From assembly GCA_902543145.1 (NCBI GenBank), contig CACBXG010000004.1, positions 1 through 64,000 on the forward strand: a DNA stretch of 64,000 bases, given 5' to 3'. Source of the stretch: an uncultured SAR116 cluster alpha proteobacterium. Lineage in GTDB: Bacteria; Pseudomonadota; Alphaproteobacteria; Puniceispirillales; Marisalimonadaceae. The first letter of the stretch is position 1; the number at the start of each line of letters is the position of its first letter. Shown in pieces: positions 1-8,256 of this stretch. The notes under the pieces were generated by a model. That model had not been told where the DNA came from. It saw nothing but the letters and a program-made list of their open reading frames with translations, and did not search any database. The position numbers and the translations under genes were made by a program.

Positions 1-1
1 C

Positions 2-46
2 GAGAGATTAAAAATATTCATTAAAGAATTTAGGAGTAAAATATGA
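2..46 (+). CDS. Possible 3' tail of an upstream gene (partial)
   Basis: One frame is open from the window edge to a TGA at 44-46 that overlaps the next start codon as ATGA. The other two forward frames stop within the first 25 bases. The 14-residue tail is basic (ERLKIFIKEFRSKI). The overlap suggests the helicase block starts further left and that the gene at 43 is translationally coupled to it. The fragment is too short to identify. Confidence 0.35.
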   Translation, partial: ERLKIFIKEFRSKI

Positions 47-516
47 CAAATAAAAATTCCCTAGAAACAATAACAGTAGACATTACTGAAATTGAAAAAA
101 TTCAATCCTTATTATTAAAAACAAATTATGAACTTAATGAAATTTGGACACCAGACCAAGGAAATGAAGTTCAAGTATGGACTAATAAAGAATTAAAAAA
201 AACAATTCATGTTAATATTACCGAAGATAATCCCATAGAAGATAATACAACAAAAGTTGTAAATGAGCTTATCGACTTGTGGGTTGAACTGAGAGCAATA
301 AGAAATGCAGTTGAAGATTACGAAGATGATTATACTTACAAAACAGTAAGAGAGCTATCTGCTTACGAAAAATATAACTCTAAAGTCGAAGAATTTGAGG
401 AAGAATGGAAAGATGATGATAATCATTTAAAGAAAATATTTAAAGAAAATATAGATCCGTCTGTTCTAGCGTTTTTAGATCTAGACGAAGACGACAAATT
501 ATTATTAACTAATTAA
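43..516 (+). CDS. Small acidic protein of unknown function
   Basis: A 157-residue soluble, strongly acidic protein with no signal peptide or membrane segment. The C-terminal half is rich in Glu and Asp (EEFEEEWKDDD near residues 116-126) and is predicted by eye to be helical. The start is supported by AGGAG six bases upstream. It precedes the UvrD-type helicase by only 13 bp, so the two are very likely co-transcribed. I do not recognise the family. An acidic partner or inhibitor of a DNA-acting enzyme is a possible role, but this is inference from charge and position only. Confidence 0.7.
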   Translation: MTNKNSLETITVDITEIEKIQSLLLKTNYELNEIWTPDQGNEVQVWTNKELKKTIHVNITEDNPIEDNTTKVVNELIDLWVELRAIRNAVEDYEDDYTYKTVRELSAYEKYNSKVEEFEEEWKDDDNHLKKIFKENIDPSVLAFLDLDEDDKLLLTN

Positions 517-529
517 TAAGGGGATTATT

Positions 530-2797
530 ATGTTAAATAAAGAACAGTTAGAAGCGTCTGAAATAAAAGACGAAAGAGTGTTAGTTTTAGCTGGTCCCGG
601 AACAGGTAAAACAACAACCTTAGTTAGTCGTTATAAGTATCTTATTAATCAAGGAATAAAACCTGAAGAAATCATATGCTGCACTTTTTCTAAAAAAGCT
701 ACTGATGAAATTAAATCAAGGATAGAAAAAGAATTAAAACTTGATGTAAAAAATTTACCCATTGGAACTTTTCATGCTCTAGCAAACAGAGCTCTAAAAA
801 AATTAGCAAACACTATTAATATTAACGTTCCAAAGGAAGTACTTAGTGAAAAAGAACGAAGAGATATTATAACTAATTTAAAAAACGAAAATCCTAAAAT
901 ACTTGATGAATTAAAGTATTTGGATCAACTTCCAAGTAATGTGCTTCAATACTTAGATCAAGTAAGAGAACAACTACTTGACCCTGAAGATGCAGCCATA
1001 GAAGCATCTGAAAAAGGTGATCCTATTATCATAGCATATGCTGATATGTATAAGTTGTATGAGGAATATCTTTCTCAAAATGGCTTAGTGGATTATACAA
1101 GAATGATCCAATATGCTTATAAAGCATTCGCTGCTGATGCAGAAAAAGATAAATCTTATATAAGTCAATTTAAACATATTTTAATCGACGAATATCAAGA
1201 TATAAATTTTGCCCAAAAATCTATGGTAGATCAATTGTTAAAAGGTGGTTCATCCTTATGGGTTGTTGGAGACGACGATCAAGCAATTTATGGCTGGAGA
1301 GGCAGTAATGTAAAATTCATATTAGAGTTTGAAGACAACTATATTGATGCCAAAAAAGTAATTTTAAATACTAACTATAGATCTGAAAACAAGATTGTTA
1401 TTGCAGCAAACAACTTAGCCAAACGATTTGTTGAAAGGCATCCCAAAAATATAATATCTTTTGGTAATGATGAAGGTGAAGTATCTGTCTTTAAAAATAA
1501 AGATGAAGATCAAGAAGCTTCAAAGATACTAGATTTAATTAATAATAGATCTAAAGAAAAGCAGTATAAAGACATTGCTATTCTTGCTCGAACCAATACT
1601 CTGCCAAAAGCAGTTGTTAAAGAGCTAAGTAGTTCAAATATACCAATGGTTCTAAAAAATAATGTAAATTTATTTAATGATTCATCTACTAAAGATTTAC
1701 TAACTGCTGTTGCAATTGCGAGCGATATCAAACCTCAAATAGGCTGGGATAAAAAAATCAGTCCTAAGTTGTACGGATTTTCAAAGAAATTATTAGAAGA
1801 AAATAATTGGCAAACCAAAATAAAATCTCTGTCAACTAGTGTTAAAAATCAACTATCACCAAAATTAAAAGAGAGCGAGAAGAAAAGTAAAGAAAAAGAA
1901 ATTGAGAATTGCCAAAGCTATCTTGCCCGATATGAGAATGCTTCTAAGGCTTTCCAAGTAATAAGTACTTTGTTTAACCAACCAAAGGATGGAAATGGTG
2001 TGTACATTGGAACTATTCATGGAGCAAAGGGATTAGAATGGGAAACTGTAATTATCATGGGTTGTGAAGATGACAAATTACCTCATTCATTAAATAGTGA
2101 TGTGTGGGAGATAGAAGAAGAAAGAAGAGTTGCATACGTTGGAATAACAAGGCCAAAAACAAATCTTTTCTTAACTTGGTCTGAATCAAGAGATGGGACA
2201 GATAAACTACCATCGCCTTATCTAAGTGAAATACTTGATAAAAAAGCTGATGAGAAAGTTGCAACGAAAGAAAAAGTTTCTAGATATACACCTATGATAG
2301 AAGACTGGAGTATTCAAGCTAAAGAACATCAGAAAAAAATAGAAAGACTAAGACTTGTTCAAATTCATAGAGAAAAAAAGAGAAGAGAAGAATTTATTGC
2401 AGAAAAACAAAGAAGAGCAGAGTTGATTGCTGAAAACCGAAGGGCAATAAATACCTCTATTGCAGATGGCATGGGGCAGGGTAGTGGCTGGATAAAAGAT
2501 ACTGGTAATGGGTTTTTATTAGAGGTAGGTTACAGCGCGATAAAGGGCGGACCTTCAGAAAAAGAAAGACATGATATACTATCAAAAGTATTTAGTGGTC
2601 AAATTGAAATGCCCGACACATTAAAACAAGAAGTAGCTAAAACATGGGGTAAACCTAACTCTATTGAACGCCTTAAAAAAATGAGAAATACTATTAACGT
2701 TGCTCTAGGTGCTCAAAAAGCAAAAACAAATTCTTCACAACAAGCTATTGAAAAATGGGAAAGAGATTTAAATCATATTGATAATATTTTAAAATAG
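530..2797 (+). CDS. UvrD/Rep-type superfamily 1 DNA helicase with extra C-terminal module
   Basis: ATP-dependent 3'-5' DNA helicase family. Visible motifs in order: the N-terminal LNKEQ element (residues 2-6), Walker A GPGTGKT (22-28), DEYQD Walker B (220-224), the motif III stretch DDDQAIYGWRG shortly after, motif V IHGAKGLEW (from about 496) and motif VI YVGITR (536-541). All catalytic motifs look intact. After the helicase core comes a charged coiled-coil stretch (about 600-650, rich in KRREE) and a conserved-looking C-terminal module (about 655-755) with a GYS..GGPSEKER pattern and a later WG.P.S..RL pattern, which I cannot name. The usual PcrA/UvrD tail is absent. An RBS GGGG lies 7 bases upstream of the ATG. 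As first helicase of a four-gene block ending in a GIY-YIG protein, a role in defence or element maintenance is inferred. Confidence 0.88.
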   Translation: MLNKEQLEASEIKDERVLVLAGPGTGKTTTLVSRYKYLINQGIKPEEIICCTFSKKATDEIKSRIEKELKLDVKNLPIGTFHALANRALKKLANTININVPKEVLSEKERRDIITNLKNENPKILDELKYLDQLPSNVLQYLDQVREQLLDPEDAAIEASEKGDPIIIAYADMYKLYEEYLSQNGLVDYTRMIQYAYKAFAADAEKDKSYISQFKHILIDEYQDINFAQKSMVDQLLKGGSSLWVVGDDDQAIYGWRGSNVKFILEFEDNYIDAKKVILNTNYRSENKIVIAANNLAKRFVERHPKNIISFGNDEGEVSVFKNKDEDQEASKILDLINNRSKEKQYKDIAILARTNTLPKAVVKELSSSNIPMVLKNNVNLFNDSSTKDLLTAVAIASDIKPQIGWDKKISPKLYGFSKKLLEENNWQTKIKSLSTSVKNQLSPKLKESEKKSKEKEIENCQSYLARYENASKAFQVISTLFNQPKDGNGVYIGTIHGAKGLEWETVIIMGCEDDKLPHSLNSDVWEIEEERRVAYVGITRPKTNLFLTWSESRDGTDKLPSPYLSEILDKKADEKVATKEKVSRYTPMIEDWSIQAKEHQKKIERLRLVQIHREKKRREEFIAEKQRRAELIAENRRAINTSIADGMGQGSGWIKDTGNGFLLEVGYSAIKGGPSEKERHDILSKVFSGQIEMPDTLKQEVAKTWGKPNSIERLKKMRNTINVALGAQKAKTNSSQQAIEKWERDLNHIDNILK

Positions 2798-2828
2798 CTG
2801 GAATGAAAAATATACTTTTAATGGAGAA

Positions 2829-4427
2829 ATGAAAAAAGTGGATCATATTAAACACATAGCTGAAAATGTGATTAAAACATTTGATAAAGTATCGAGTTTA
2901 ATTAAGTCTCAGACTTCAGAAAATAAATCAATTGATGCTACTAACATTGCATCCATGAATACTTTTACCAGTGCAAGGGCTCTAGAAAATATTAAAGATA
3001 TAAATATTTTCAATAATTCTCAAATTAAGAAATTCTCAGAAGAACCAGCAGTTGCAAGAATACTTTGTGAAGACGAGAACGGTAAGCAGAAATTATATTA
3101 TATTTCTAGAGCAACTCCAATATCTGGCTTAAATGATGAAAAAACAAAATTTGCTAGTTATGGTTCACCAGTTGGTGCTTTAGCTGCACGCAATGTTGGA
3201 AGTGAATTTTTATTACCAAATGGTGAATACCTTGAAGTTATAGAAAAATCAATGCTTAAACCTAGTAGAAATCTTGATGGCTGGGACTCAATAAACACTT
3301 TTATATCATCGAACAAATTTAAAGATATAACTGTAAAATCCCTGAAAGTATTTTTAAAGAACAATGAAAACAATCAAGACTTCGAAATAGAAGATAAACT
3401 TAGTAAAATTCTTGCAGTAGAAAATGATACGTCAAATATATATGAAGGAAAAAAAAGAGATATAATTGAAAGAATGGGTTTAAGAGATCAACCAATTCTA
3501 GATGAATATCAAGACGAAATTTTTAGAATGCCTATTAATAAAAAGCTAATTATTTTAGGACCACCCGGCACTGGGAAAACAACTACTTTAATCAAACGTT
3601 TAGGACAAAAATTAAATAACCAAAATTTAGATGAATCAGAAAAAAATATAATTAGAAATGCTAGTATTTATAATGATGAAATGCATTTTGATAGTTGGAT
3701 GATGTTTACACCGACAACATTATTAAAACAATATTTAAAAGAAGCATTTTCAAGAGAAAACGTGCCAGCATCTGATCTTCGAATAAAAACTTGGGATGAT
3801 CATAGGAGGGAACTTGCTCGATCAATATTTTCAATTTTAAAAACTGCAAACGGTGGTTTGTTTATTCTTAATAATTCAAACATTATAACATCACATGCCA
3901 TATCAAATCCGTTGACTTGGTTCAAAGAATTTCATAACTGGCAAAAAAATAATTTCTTTTTAAATCTTAAAAAATCTATTCTTATTTTAAATCAAGATGA
4001 AGATTCTAGTATAAATAGTATTGTACAGAATCTTGTAAAAATTTTAGAAAATATTGAGGATGTTAATATTGTTGAAGTTTTTGGAGAAATTGCAGCAAAA
4101 CAAGATAAACTTCGAGAGATTGATAATGATTTAAAATCTTCAATAAATAAAATAATTAACTTATTTTTTAATACTCAGTTAAATAATGATGATGATTTTT
4201 TGAATAAAATTGCTAATTTTTTAGATACTTTTGTCGAGTTAGCTGAAGATGAGGATAATGAAATCGATGATGAAGAAATGGAAGAAGAATTAGAAAACGA
4301 ACAATTAATTATTCCTTCTCATCAAAGATTAACTAACGCCAAAAATACTCTAGAGCGTGTTATTAAAGCAGAAGCACGTGCTGTAGTAAGTAAACGTACC
4401 TTAAGTAAAAAACTCAAAAAATTTTAA
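2829..4427 (+). CDS. SF1 helicase, N-terminal half (broken by frameshift)
   Basis: The 532-residue product has an N-terminal region of unknown function (1-230), a Walker A GPPGTGKT (244-251) followed by TTTLIKRL, and a very acidic segment (about 475-495). It lacks Walker B and motifs III-VI. It stops at 4425 just after an A6 run (4416-4421). The reading frame one base ahead is open from 4405 without a stop and continues into the next gene, which holds the missing motifs. The two are therefore halves of one helicase of roughly 897 residues, separated by a one-base shift. The homopolymer makes either a real mutation or a sequence error plausible. GGAG lies close upstream of the ATG, and the gene follows the UvrD-type helicase by 31 bp. 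Confidence 0.75.
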   Translation: MKKVDHIKHIAENVIKTFDKVSSLIKSQTSENKSIDATNIASMNTFTSARALENIKDINIFNNSQIKKFSEEPAVARILCEDENGKQKLYYISRATPISGLNDEKTKFASYGSPVGALAARNVGSEFLLPNGEYLEVIEKSMLKPSRNLDGWDSINTFISSNKFKDITVKSLKVFLKNNENNQDFEIEDKLSKILAVENDTSNIYEGKKRDIIERMGLRDQPILDEYQDEIFRMPINKKLIILGPPGTGKTTTLIKRLGQKLNNQNLDESEKNIIRNASIYNDEMHFDSWMMFTPTTLLKQYLKEAFSRENVPASDLRIKTWDDHRRELARSIFSILKTANGGLFILNNSNIITSHAISNPLTWFKEFHNWQKNNFFLNLKKSILILNQDEDSSINSIVQNLVKILENIEDVNIVEVFGEIAAKQDKLREIDNDLKSSINKIINLFFNTQLNNDDDFLNKIANFLDTFVELAEDEDNEIDDEEMEEELENEQLIIPSHQRLTNAKNTLERVIKAEARAVVSKRTLSKKLKKF

Positions 4428-4584
4428 AATTATAGAATGGTTAAATTCTCGTAACTTAGATCAAAACTCAAAAATCAACCTTGGAAACTTACTTCAAAAA
4501 CAATCAGATCTTAGAAAATTAATCAATCCGTTAAGTAAATATTTAAACAGAATTCCAGCCAGATATAAAATCTACAGAAGTGAT

Positions 4585-5526
4585 ATGAAAAATAATTCCA
4601 GTTGGTATATAAATGATTTTAAAAATGAAAATATAAATGATCTTGAAATTGATATTATAATTTTATCAATACTAAAATCTTATAATCAGTTTATTGAAAG
4701 ACAAGATATCTTCAATAAGATTGATGAACCTGTTTGGTCACCACTTAAAAAGATTTTAACTCTATATAAAAATCAAGTTTTAATTGATGAAGCTACTGAT
4801 TTTTCATCTGTGCAATTAGCATGTATGTCAGCATTATCAAATCCAAAAATTAAATCTGTTTTTTTATGCGGGGATCTAAATCAACGTCTAACTAATTGGG
4901 GAATTAAAACAACTGATGAATTAGAAAAAATTTTTTCAAAGTTAGAAATTAAGAAATTAGACATTCCTTATAGACAAAGTAAACAACTACATGATTTCTC
5001 TAACCAAATAATTAAAAATATGGATGAAAATTTTGTTCCAATAAAAACTCATAGTGAAGATTTGTTCGAAGGTGTCTCACCTTCATTAATAACAAATGCT
5101 ATTACAAAAGAACAAGAAGTAGATTGGTTGGCAGAAAGAATTAAAGAAATAGAAAATTTTGTAGGAAAAATTCCTTCAACAGCAGTTTTTGTTAATTCAG
5201 AAGATCAAGTTCAAGTAATAGGTGAATTACTAGGTAAAGCTTTAGAAAAATATAACATTAATGTTGTGCCTTGTTTTATGGGGCAAACAACTGGACAGGA
5301 CAATGATGTGAGAGTTTTTGATATTCAACATATAAAAGGGCTTGAATTTGAATCAGTTTTTTTTGTTTCTATAGATGATTTATTTATTAAAAATCCTGAG
5401 CTTTTTGATAAGTACTTATATGTTGGTGTAACTAGAGCCGCAAATTACTTTGGATGTACATGCAAGAGAGAATTACCTAAAAAGATTGAATATCTAGAAC
5501 CATTTTTTGAATCAGATTGGAGATGA
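4585..5526 (+). CDS. SF1 helicase, C-terminal half (frameshift-separated)
   Basis: Carries the rest of the helicase begun at 2829: Walker B DEATD (68-72), motif III GDLNQR (96-101), motif IV PYRQS (128-132), motif V QHIKGLEFE (248-256) and motif VI YVGVTRA (279-285). The ATG at 4585 is just the first Met. The same frame is open back to 4405 and encodes helicase-like sequence there (for example KIIEWLNSRNL), with no RBS before the ATG. It is probably not an independent gene. Without the Walker A in the other half it cannot hydrolyse ATP alone. The C-terminus overlaps the next gene by 20 bp. Confidence 0.75.
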   Translation: MKNNSSWYINDFKNENINDLEIDIIILSILKSYNQFIERQDIFNKIDEPVWSPLKKILTLYKNQVLIDEATDFSSVQLACMSALSNPKIKSVFLCGDLNQRLTNWGIKTTDELEKIFSKLEIKKLDIPYRQSKQLHDFSNQIIKNMDENFVPIKTHSEDLFEGVSPSLITNAITKEQEVDWLAERIKEIENFVGKIPSTAVFVNSEDQVQVIGELLGKALEKYNINVVPCFMGQTTGQDNDVRVFDIQHIKGLEFESVFFVSIDDLFIKNPELFDKYLYVGVTRAANYFGCTCKRELPKKIEYLEPFFESDWR

Positions 5527-6112
5527 TTTAATACAAGATTTAGATTTTACAAAAGATCGTCCTTTAATAAAATTTTCCAATGAAATGTTATATGAGTTAT
5601 CAATTTTATGTTTTACTAATAGCAGACTAGATTTAGAAATAGCAACATTAATTTATGAAGAGCTTAAGTTACGAAAAAGTTCAAGTTCAAAAAAATTATT
5701 ATCTGATATTGTGTTAAAATTTTCGTTAATAAATCATGAACCTATTATATGGTTAAATAATGCGAGATTAATAATAAAACAAATAAGAAAAATTGATAAT
5801 AAATCAAAAAATTTAAACTCTATTTATGTAATTCTTCGAGATGGGTACTCTAATCAAAACCTAAGGTATGGAGTTTATGTAGGTGAAACTTCAAAGTCAC
5901 CAGAAGAAAGATTTTCACAACACAAATCAGGAATAAAATCTGCGAGAGGCATACCCAAATATGGCATCCAAATTTTACAAAGCTTATGGCCTTATGGAAA
6001 AGTGAATAGCACCAAAAAATTATGCTATGAAACTAAATTAAATTTAACTTTAAAAAAGGTTATACCAAAAGTCTCAGGTAATTTTGACCTAAAGTTATGG
6101 AACAAATGTTGA
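5507..6112 (+). CDS. GIY-YIG endonuclease-domain protein
   Basis: A 201-residue protein with a helical N-terminal part (1-95) and a GIY-YIG-like nuclease domain (about 104-190). The domain has IYVIL at 106-110 and YGVYVGETS at 121-129 in place of GIY and YIG, the conserved Arg in EERFSQH (Arg135), and a Glu in CYETKL (Glu175) at the position of the metal-binding residue. GIY-YIG domains cut DNA in homing endonucleases, UvrC, some restriction enzymes and T4 Endo II. The start is uncertain: the only long option is a TTG at 5507 overlapping the helicase stop by 20 bp with no clear RBS, so it may depend on coupling or be a shifted C-terminal extension of the helicase. Last gene of the block, convergent with the next one. 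Confidence 0.65.
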   Translation: MNQIGDDLIQDLDFTKDRPLIKFSNEMLYELSILCFTNSRLDLEIATLIYEELKLRKSSSSKKLLSDIVLKFSLINHEPIIWLNNARLIIKQIRKIDNKSKNLNSIYVILRDGYSNQNLRYGVYVGETSKSPEERFSQHKSGIKSARGIPKYGIQILQSLWPYGKVNSTKKLCYETKLNLTLKKVIPKVSGNFDLKLWNKC

Positions 6113-6126
6113 ATTTGTTAAAAATA

Positions 6127-7164
6127 TTAGTTAAATATATTTCCTTGCTTATTAGCTATTATAATTTTTAATTTTCTCATTAATTCTGGGATTTTTCCAT
6201 CTTTACCGTACGATCTTATTTCTTTATTAAAATTTTTTGTAATGTCTTTATAAGGTTCCACTTTTTCTATAAATTGATCAATTCTATTGGTAAAAAATTT
6301 GTTCAATTTATTAGCACGTGATTTTGGAATATTATCAATAAATGAATATGGTATGATCTTGTTAAAATATGGTTTCATATCTAACAATATTGACGACATT
6401 AATATAGCTACTTCAATCTTAATAAGAATGTTAGAGGCACGATTAGTAGCAAGTTTAGACAAATATGGCAAATGACAGGTAACATAAGGTTCAAAAGAAT
6501 CCAAAAATATATGACTAATGTCTTGTTGATCAGAATTAATTTGATTTGAAGATAAATAAGTCCTTACGCACAAACTATTTTTATGGAGGTGACATATAAA
6601 TAAACCATTTTTTGAAGGAACTGGTATGATATAATAATTATTGTTATAAAATAGATTTTTATCTTCGTTATCTAGAAATTTAAAATATGATTGTATAACT
6701 ATAGAAAAAACACATAGGTATTTTAATTCTTCTTTAATGACTTCATATGCAATATCAAATTCCTTCATATTTTTGTTGGCATGTCTTTCAAAAATTCTCT
6801 CAAAAGCATGCATACTGATTTCAAAGCCACCTGCGTAACTAGTATCAAAATCAAAAGGATTTTTAGAAAAATGAATAATAGAACTAAATAAATTTTCTTC
6901 ATCCCATTCTTTTTCATCGTTGTACTTGGATGCAACTAAAAAAGTAATTCCAAAACAAGGGTTTTTACGGGTACCAAATTCTGTTTTATGAAGAGCAAAT
7001 TTTTTTGTGCTTTCAAAGTATGAATTAACTTTTTTCCAAGATCTATTAGAAAAATTATAATTTTTAAATTCAGTGAAAAAATAATCTAGTGTTTGATTTA
7101 CTATTTGATCAGATCGGAAAATAAACTGCTTAGCTAAGCCTTTTTTTAATTGTTGTTGTTCCAT
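6127..7164 (-). CDS. Protein of unknown function with an HAxxRxxxR motif
   Basis: A 345-residue soluble protein transcribed against both neighbours and ending 14 bp from the GIY-YIG gene. There is no signal peptide or membrane helix. The most structured-looking feature is MHAFERIFER in the first half, followed by a helix and then beta-like hydrophobic strands (YYIIPV, GLFICHLH). A His-Ala-x-x-Arg-x-x-x-Arg pattern of this kind occurs in DUF4258 and similar small RNase-fold proteins, but the match is too short to assign. The C-terminal third is helical and basic. It shares a 195-bp divergent promoter region with the ARPP-1 operon. Function unknown. Confidence 0.7.
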   Translation of the reverse strand: MEQQQLKKGLAKQFIFRSDQIVNQTLDYFFTEFKNYNFSNRSWKKVNSYFESTKKFALHKTEFGTRKNPCFGITFLVASKYNDEKEWDEENLFSSIIHFSKNPFDFDTSYAGGFEISMHAFERIFERHANKNMKEFDIAYEVIKEELKYLCVFSIVIQSYFKFLDNEDKNLFYNNNYYIIPVPSKNGLFICHLHKNSLCVRTYLSSNQINSDQQDISHIFLDSFEPYVTCHLPYLSKLATNRASNILIKIEVAILMSSILLDMKPYFNKIIPYSFIDNIPKSRANKLNKFFTNRIDQFIEKVEPYKDITKNFNKEIRSYGKDGKIPELMRKLKIIIANKQGNIFN

Positions 7165-7359
7165 TAAATTATTTTAATAGAATATTTTTATCCAAGTAAA
7201 GTTTTGTAAATTTAAAAGAATATATAAAGTATATAATCATAAAATTGATTCACAGAATTTTTATAATTATACCAATAAACATCTCTTAATTTCCAATTGT
7301 CATATTTTTCTTATTTCAGCGTTTATGTAATAGATCGCTAAAAAAAGGAGAAGAAATTT

Positions 7360-8244
7360 ATGACAATTCTAAACATTCAATTTGATGATGTTCATTTTTT
7401 AAATGATGTAAAATTTGGAAGTATAAAATTTCAGCCATTAAAATTCTTATTTAAGAATAAACCCTCAAACTTAAAATCAATGGACCAACTTTTTGAAGAA
7501 GAGCTAGTGTCAGTTGAAGAAATTGGAATTGATGGTCGTGTAGAAGAAGTAAATGTTAAAAATTTTAGTAAAGATTTTCTATTTGTTCCTGACGGTGAAG
7601 CAATTGTAGGAGCAAAACAAAATAGAATAGCTGAAAGATCAGTAATTATTGCACCATACTTTTCCCAAAAGATACCTGTAAAATGTGTTGAACAATATAG
7701 ATGGAATTATGAAGAAGGTACAGAATTTGCAAAAAGTGATTTTGTACTTCATCCAAAAGCTAGGGAGGAAAAAGCAGAGCTACTTAAGAAAGGCGAAAAT
7801 AGCAAAATACAAAATGCAGTTTGGAATAACATAAGCAATTTGTCTGAAAAACATGAAGTTAGTTGTATGTCAATGGATTTAGGCGACATACTTCATAGTT
7901 CCAAAAAATATTATGACTTTGATTATTTCGATAGAATAAAAGATACAAACTTTAACGCTTACATAGTTTCTGGTGCTGGTAGAACATACATAGAGTTTTT
8001 TTATGATGATGAAGTATGTAAAAGACATGTCAAAAAATCGATTAAAGGTTGGATGGCAGATGCTGACGATTTGACAAGGACCGTTGATATCAATAAAGAA
8101 GAAGTCGTTAAATCATTTATCAAAAGTGAGTGGAAAGAAGAAGACTCTATTTCTATCGAGCAGGCGTTTAGTTCTGATTTGAAGAACAGTGGAAGATGTA
8201 TTTTTTTAGCTCAAAATTTAATTCATGCTTATTATTATGTTTAA
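7360..8244 (+). CDS. ARPP-1 family domain protein
   Basis: A 294-residue cytosolic protein. The family signature is clear: DGE (78-80), GAKQNR (84-89) and CVEQYRW (109-115), which is the ARPP-1 pattern (ARG and Rhodanese-Phosphatase superfamily Associated Protein). From memory, this family is found next to ADP-ribosylglycohydrolases and rhodanese-phosphatases and is thought to be linked to ADP-ribose or NAD-related conflict systems; no biochemical activity is established as far as I know. The start has a strong RBS (AAAAGGAG). It is the first gene of a tight three-gene operon with an ECF-sigma-like and a coiled-coil protein. No glycohydrolase or rhodanese is in the window, so its partnership here is different. 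Confidence 0.72.
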   Translation: MTILNIQFDDVHFLNDVKFGSIKFQPLKFLFKNKPSNLKSMDQLFEEELVSVEEIGIDGRVEEVNVKNFSKDFLFVPDGEAIVGAKQNRIAERSVIIAPYFSQKIPVKCVEQYRWNYEEGTEFAKSDFVLHPKAREEKAELLKKGENSKIQNAVWNNISNLSEKHEVSCMSMDLGDILHSSKKYYDFDYFDRIKDTNFNAYIVSGAGRTYIEFFYDDEVCKRHVKKSIKGWMADADDLTRTVDINKEEVVKSFIKSEWKEEDSISIEQAFSSDLKNSGRCIFLAQNLIHAYYYV

Positions 8245-8256
8245 GGAGAGTTCTTG

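Noticed and set aside
4405-4440. Programmed -1 ribosomal frameshifting between the helicase halves
   Set aside because: The two frames differ by +1, and no slippery heptamer with a following hairpin is apparent. A mutation or sequence error is simpler.
6287-6475. 62-codon plus-strand open frame
   Set aside because: Antisense to the 345-residue gene, no RBS, and low-complexity composition.
7297-7329. TTGTCA and TATGTA as a promoter for the ARPP-1 operon
   Set aside because: The spacer is 21 bases, too long for a standard sigma-70 promoter, so it was not annotated.
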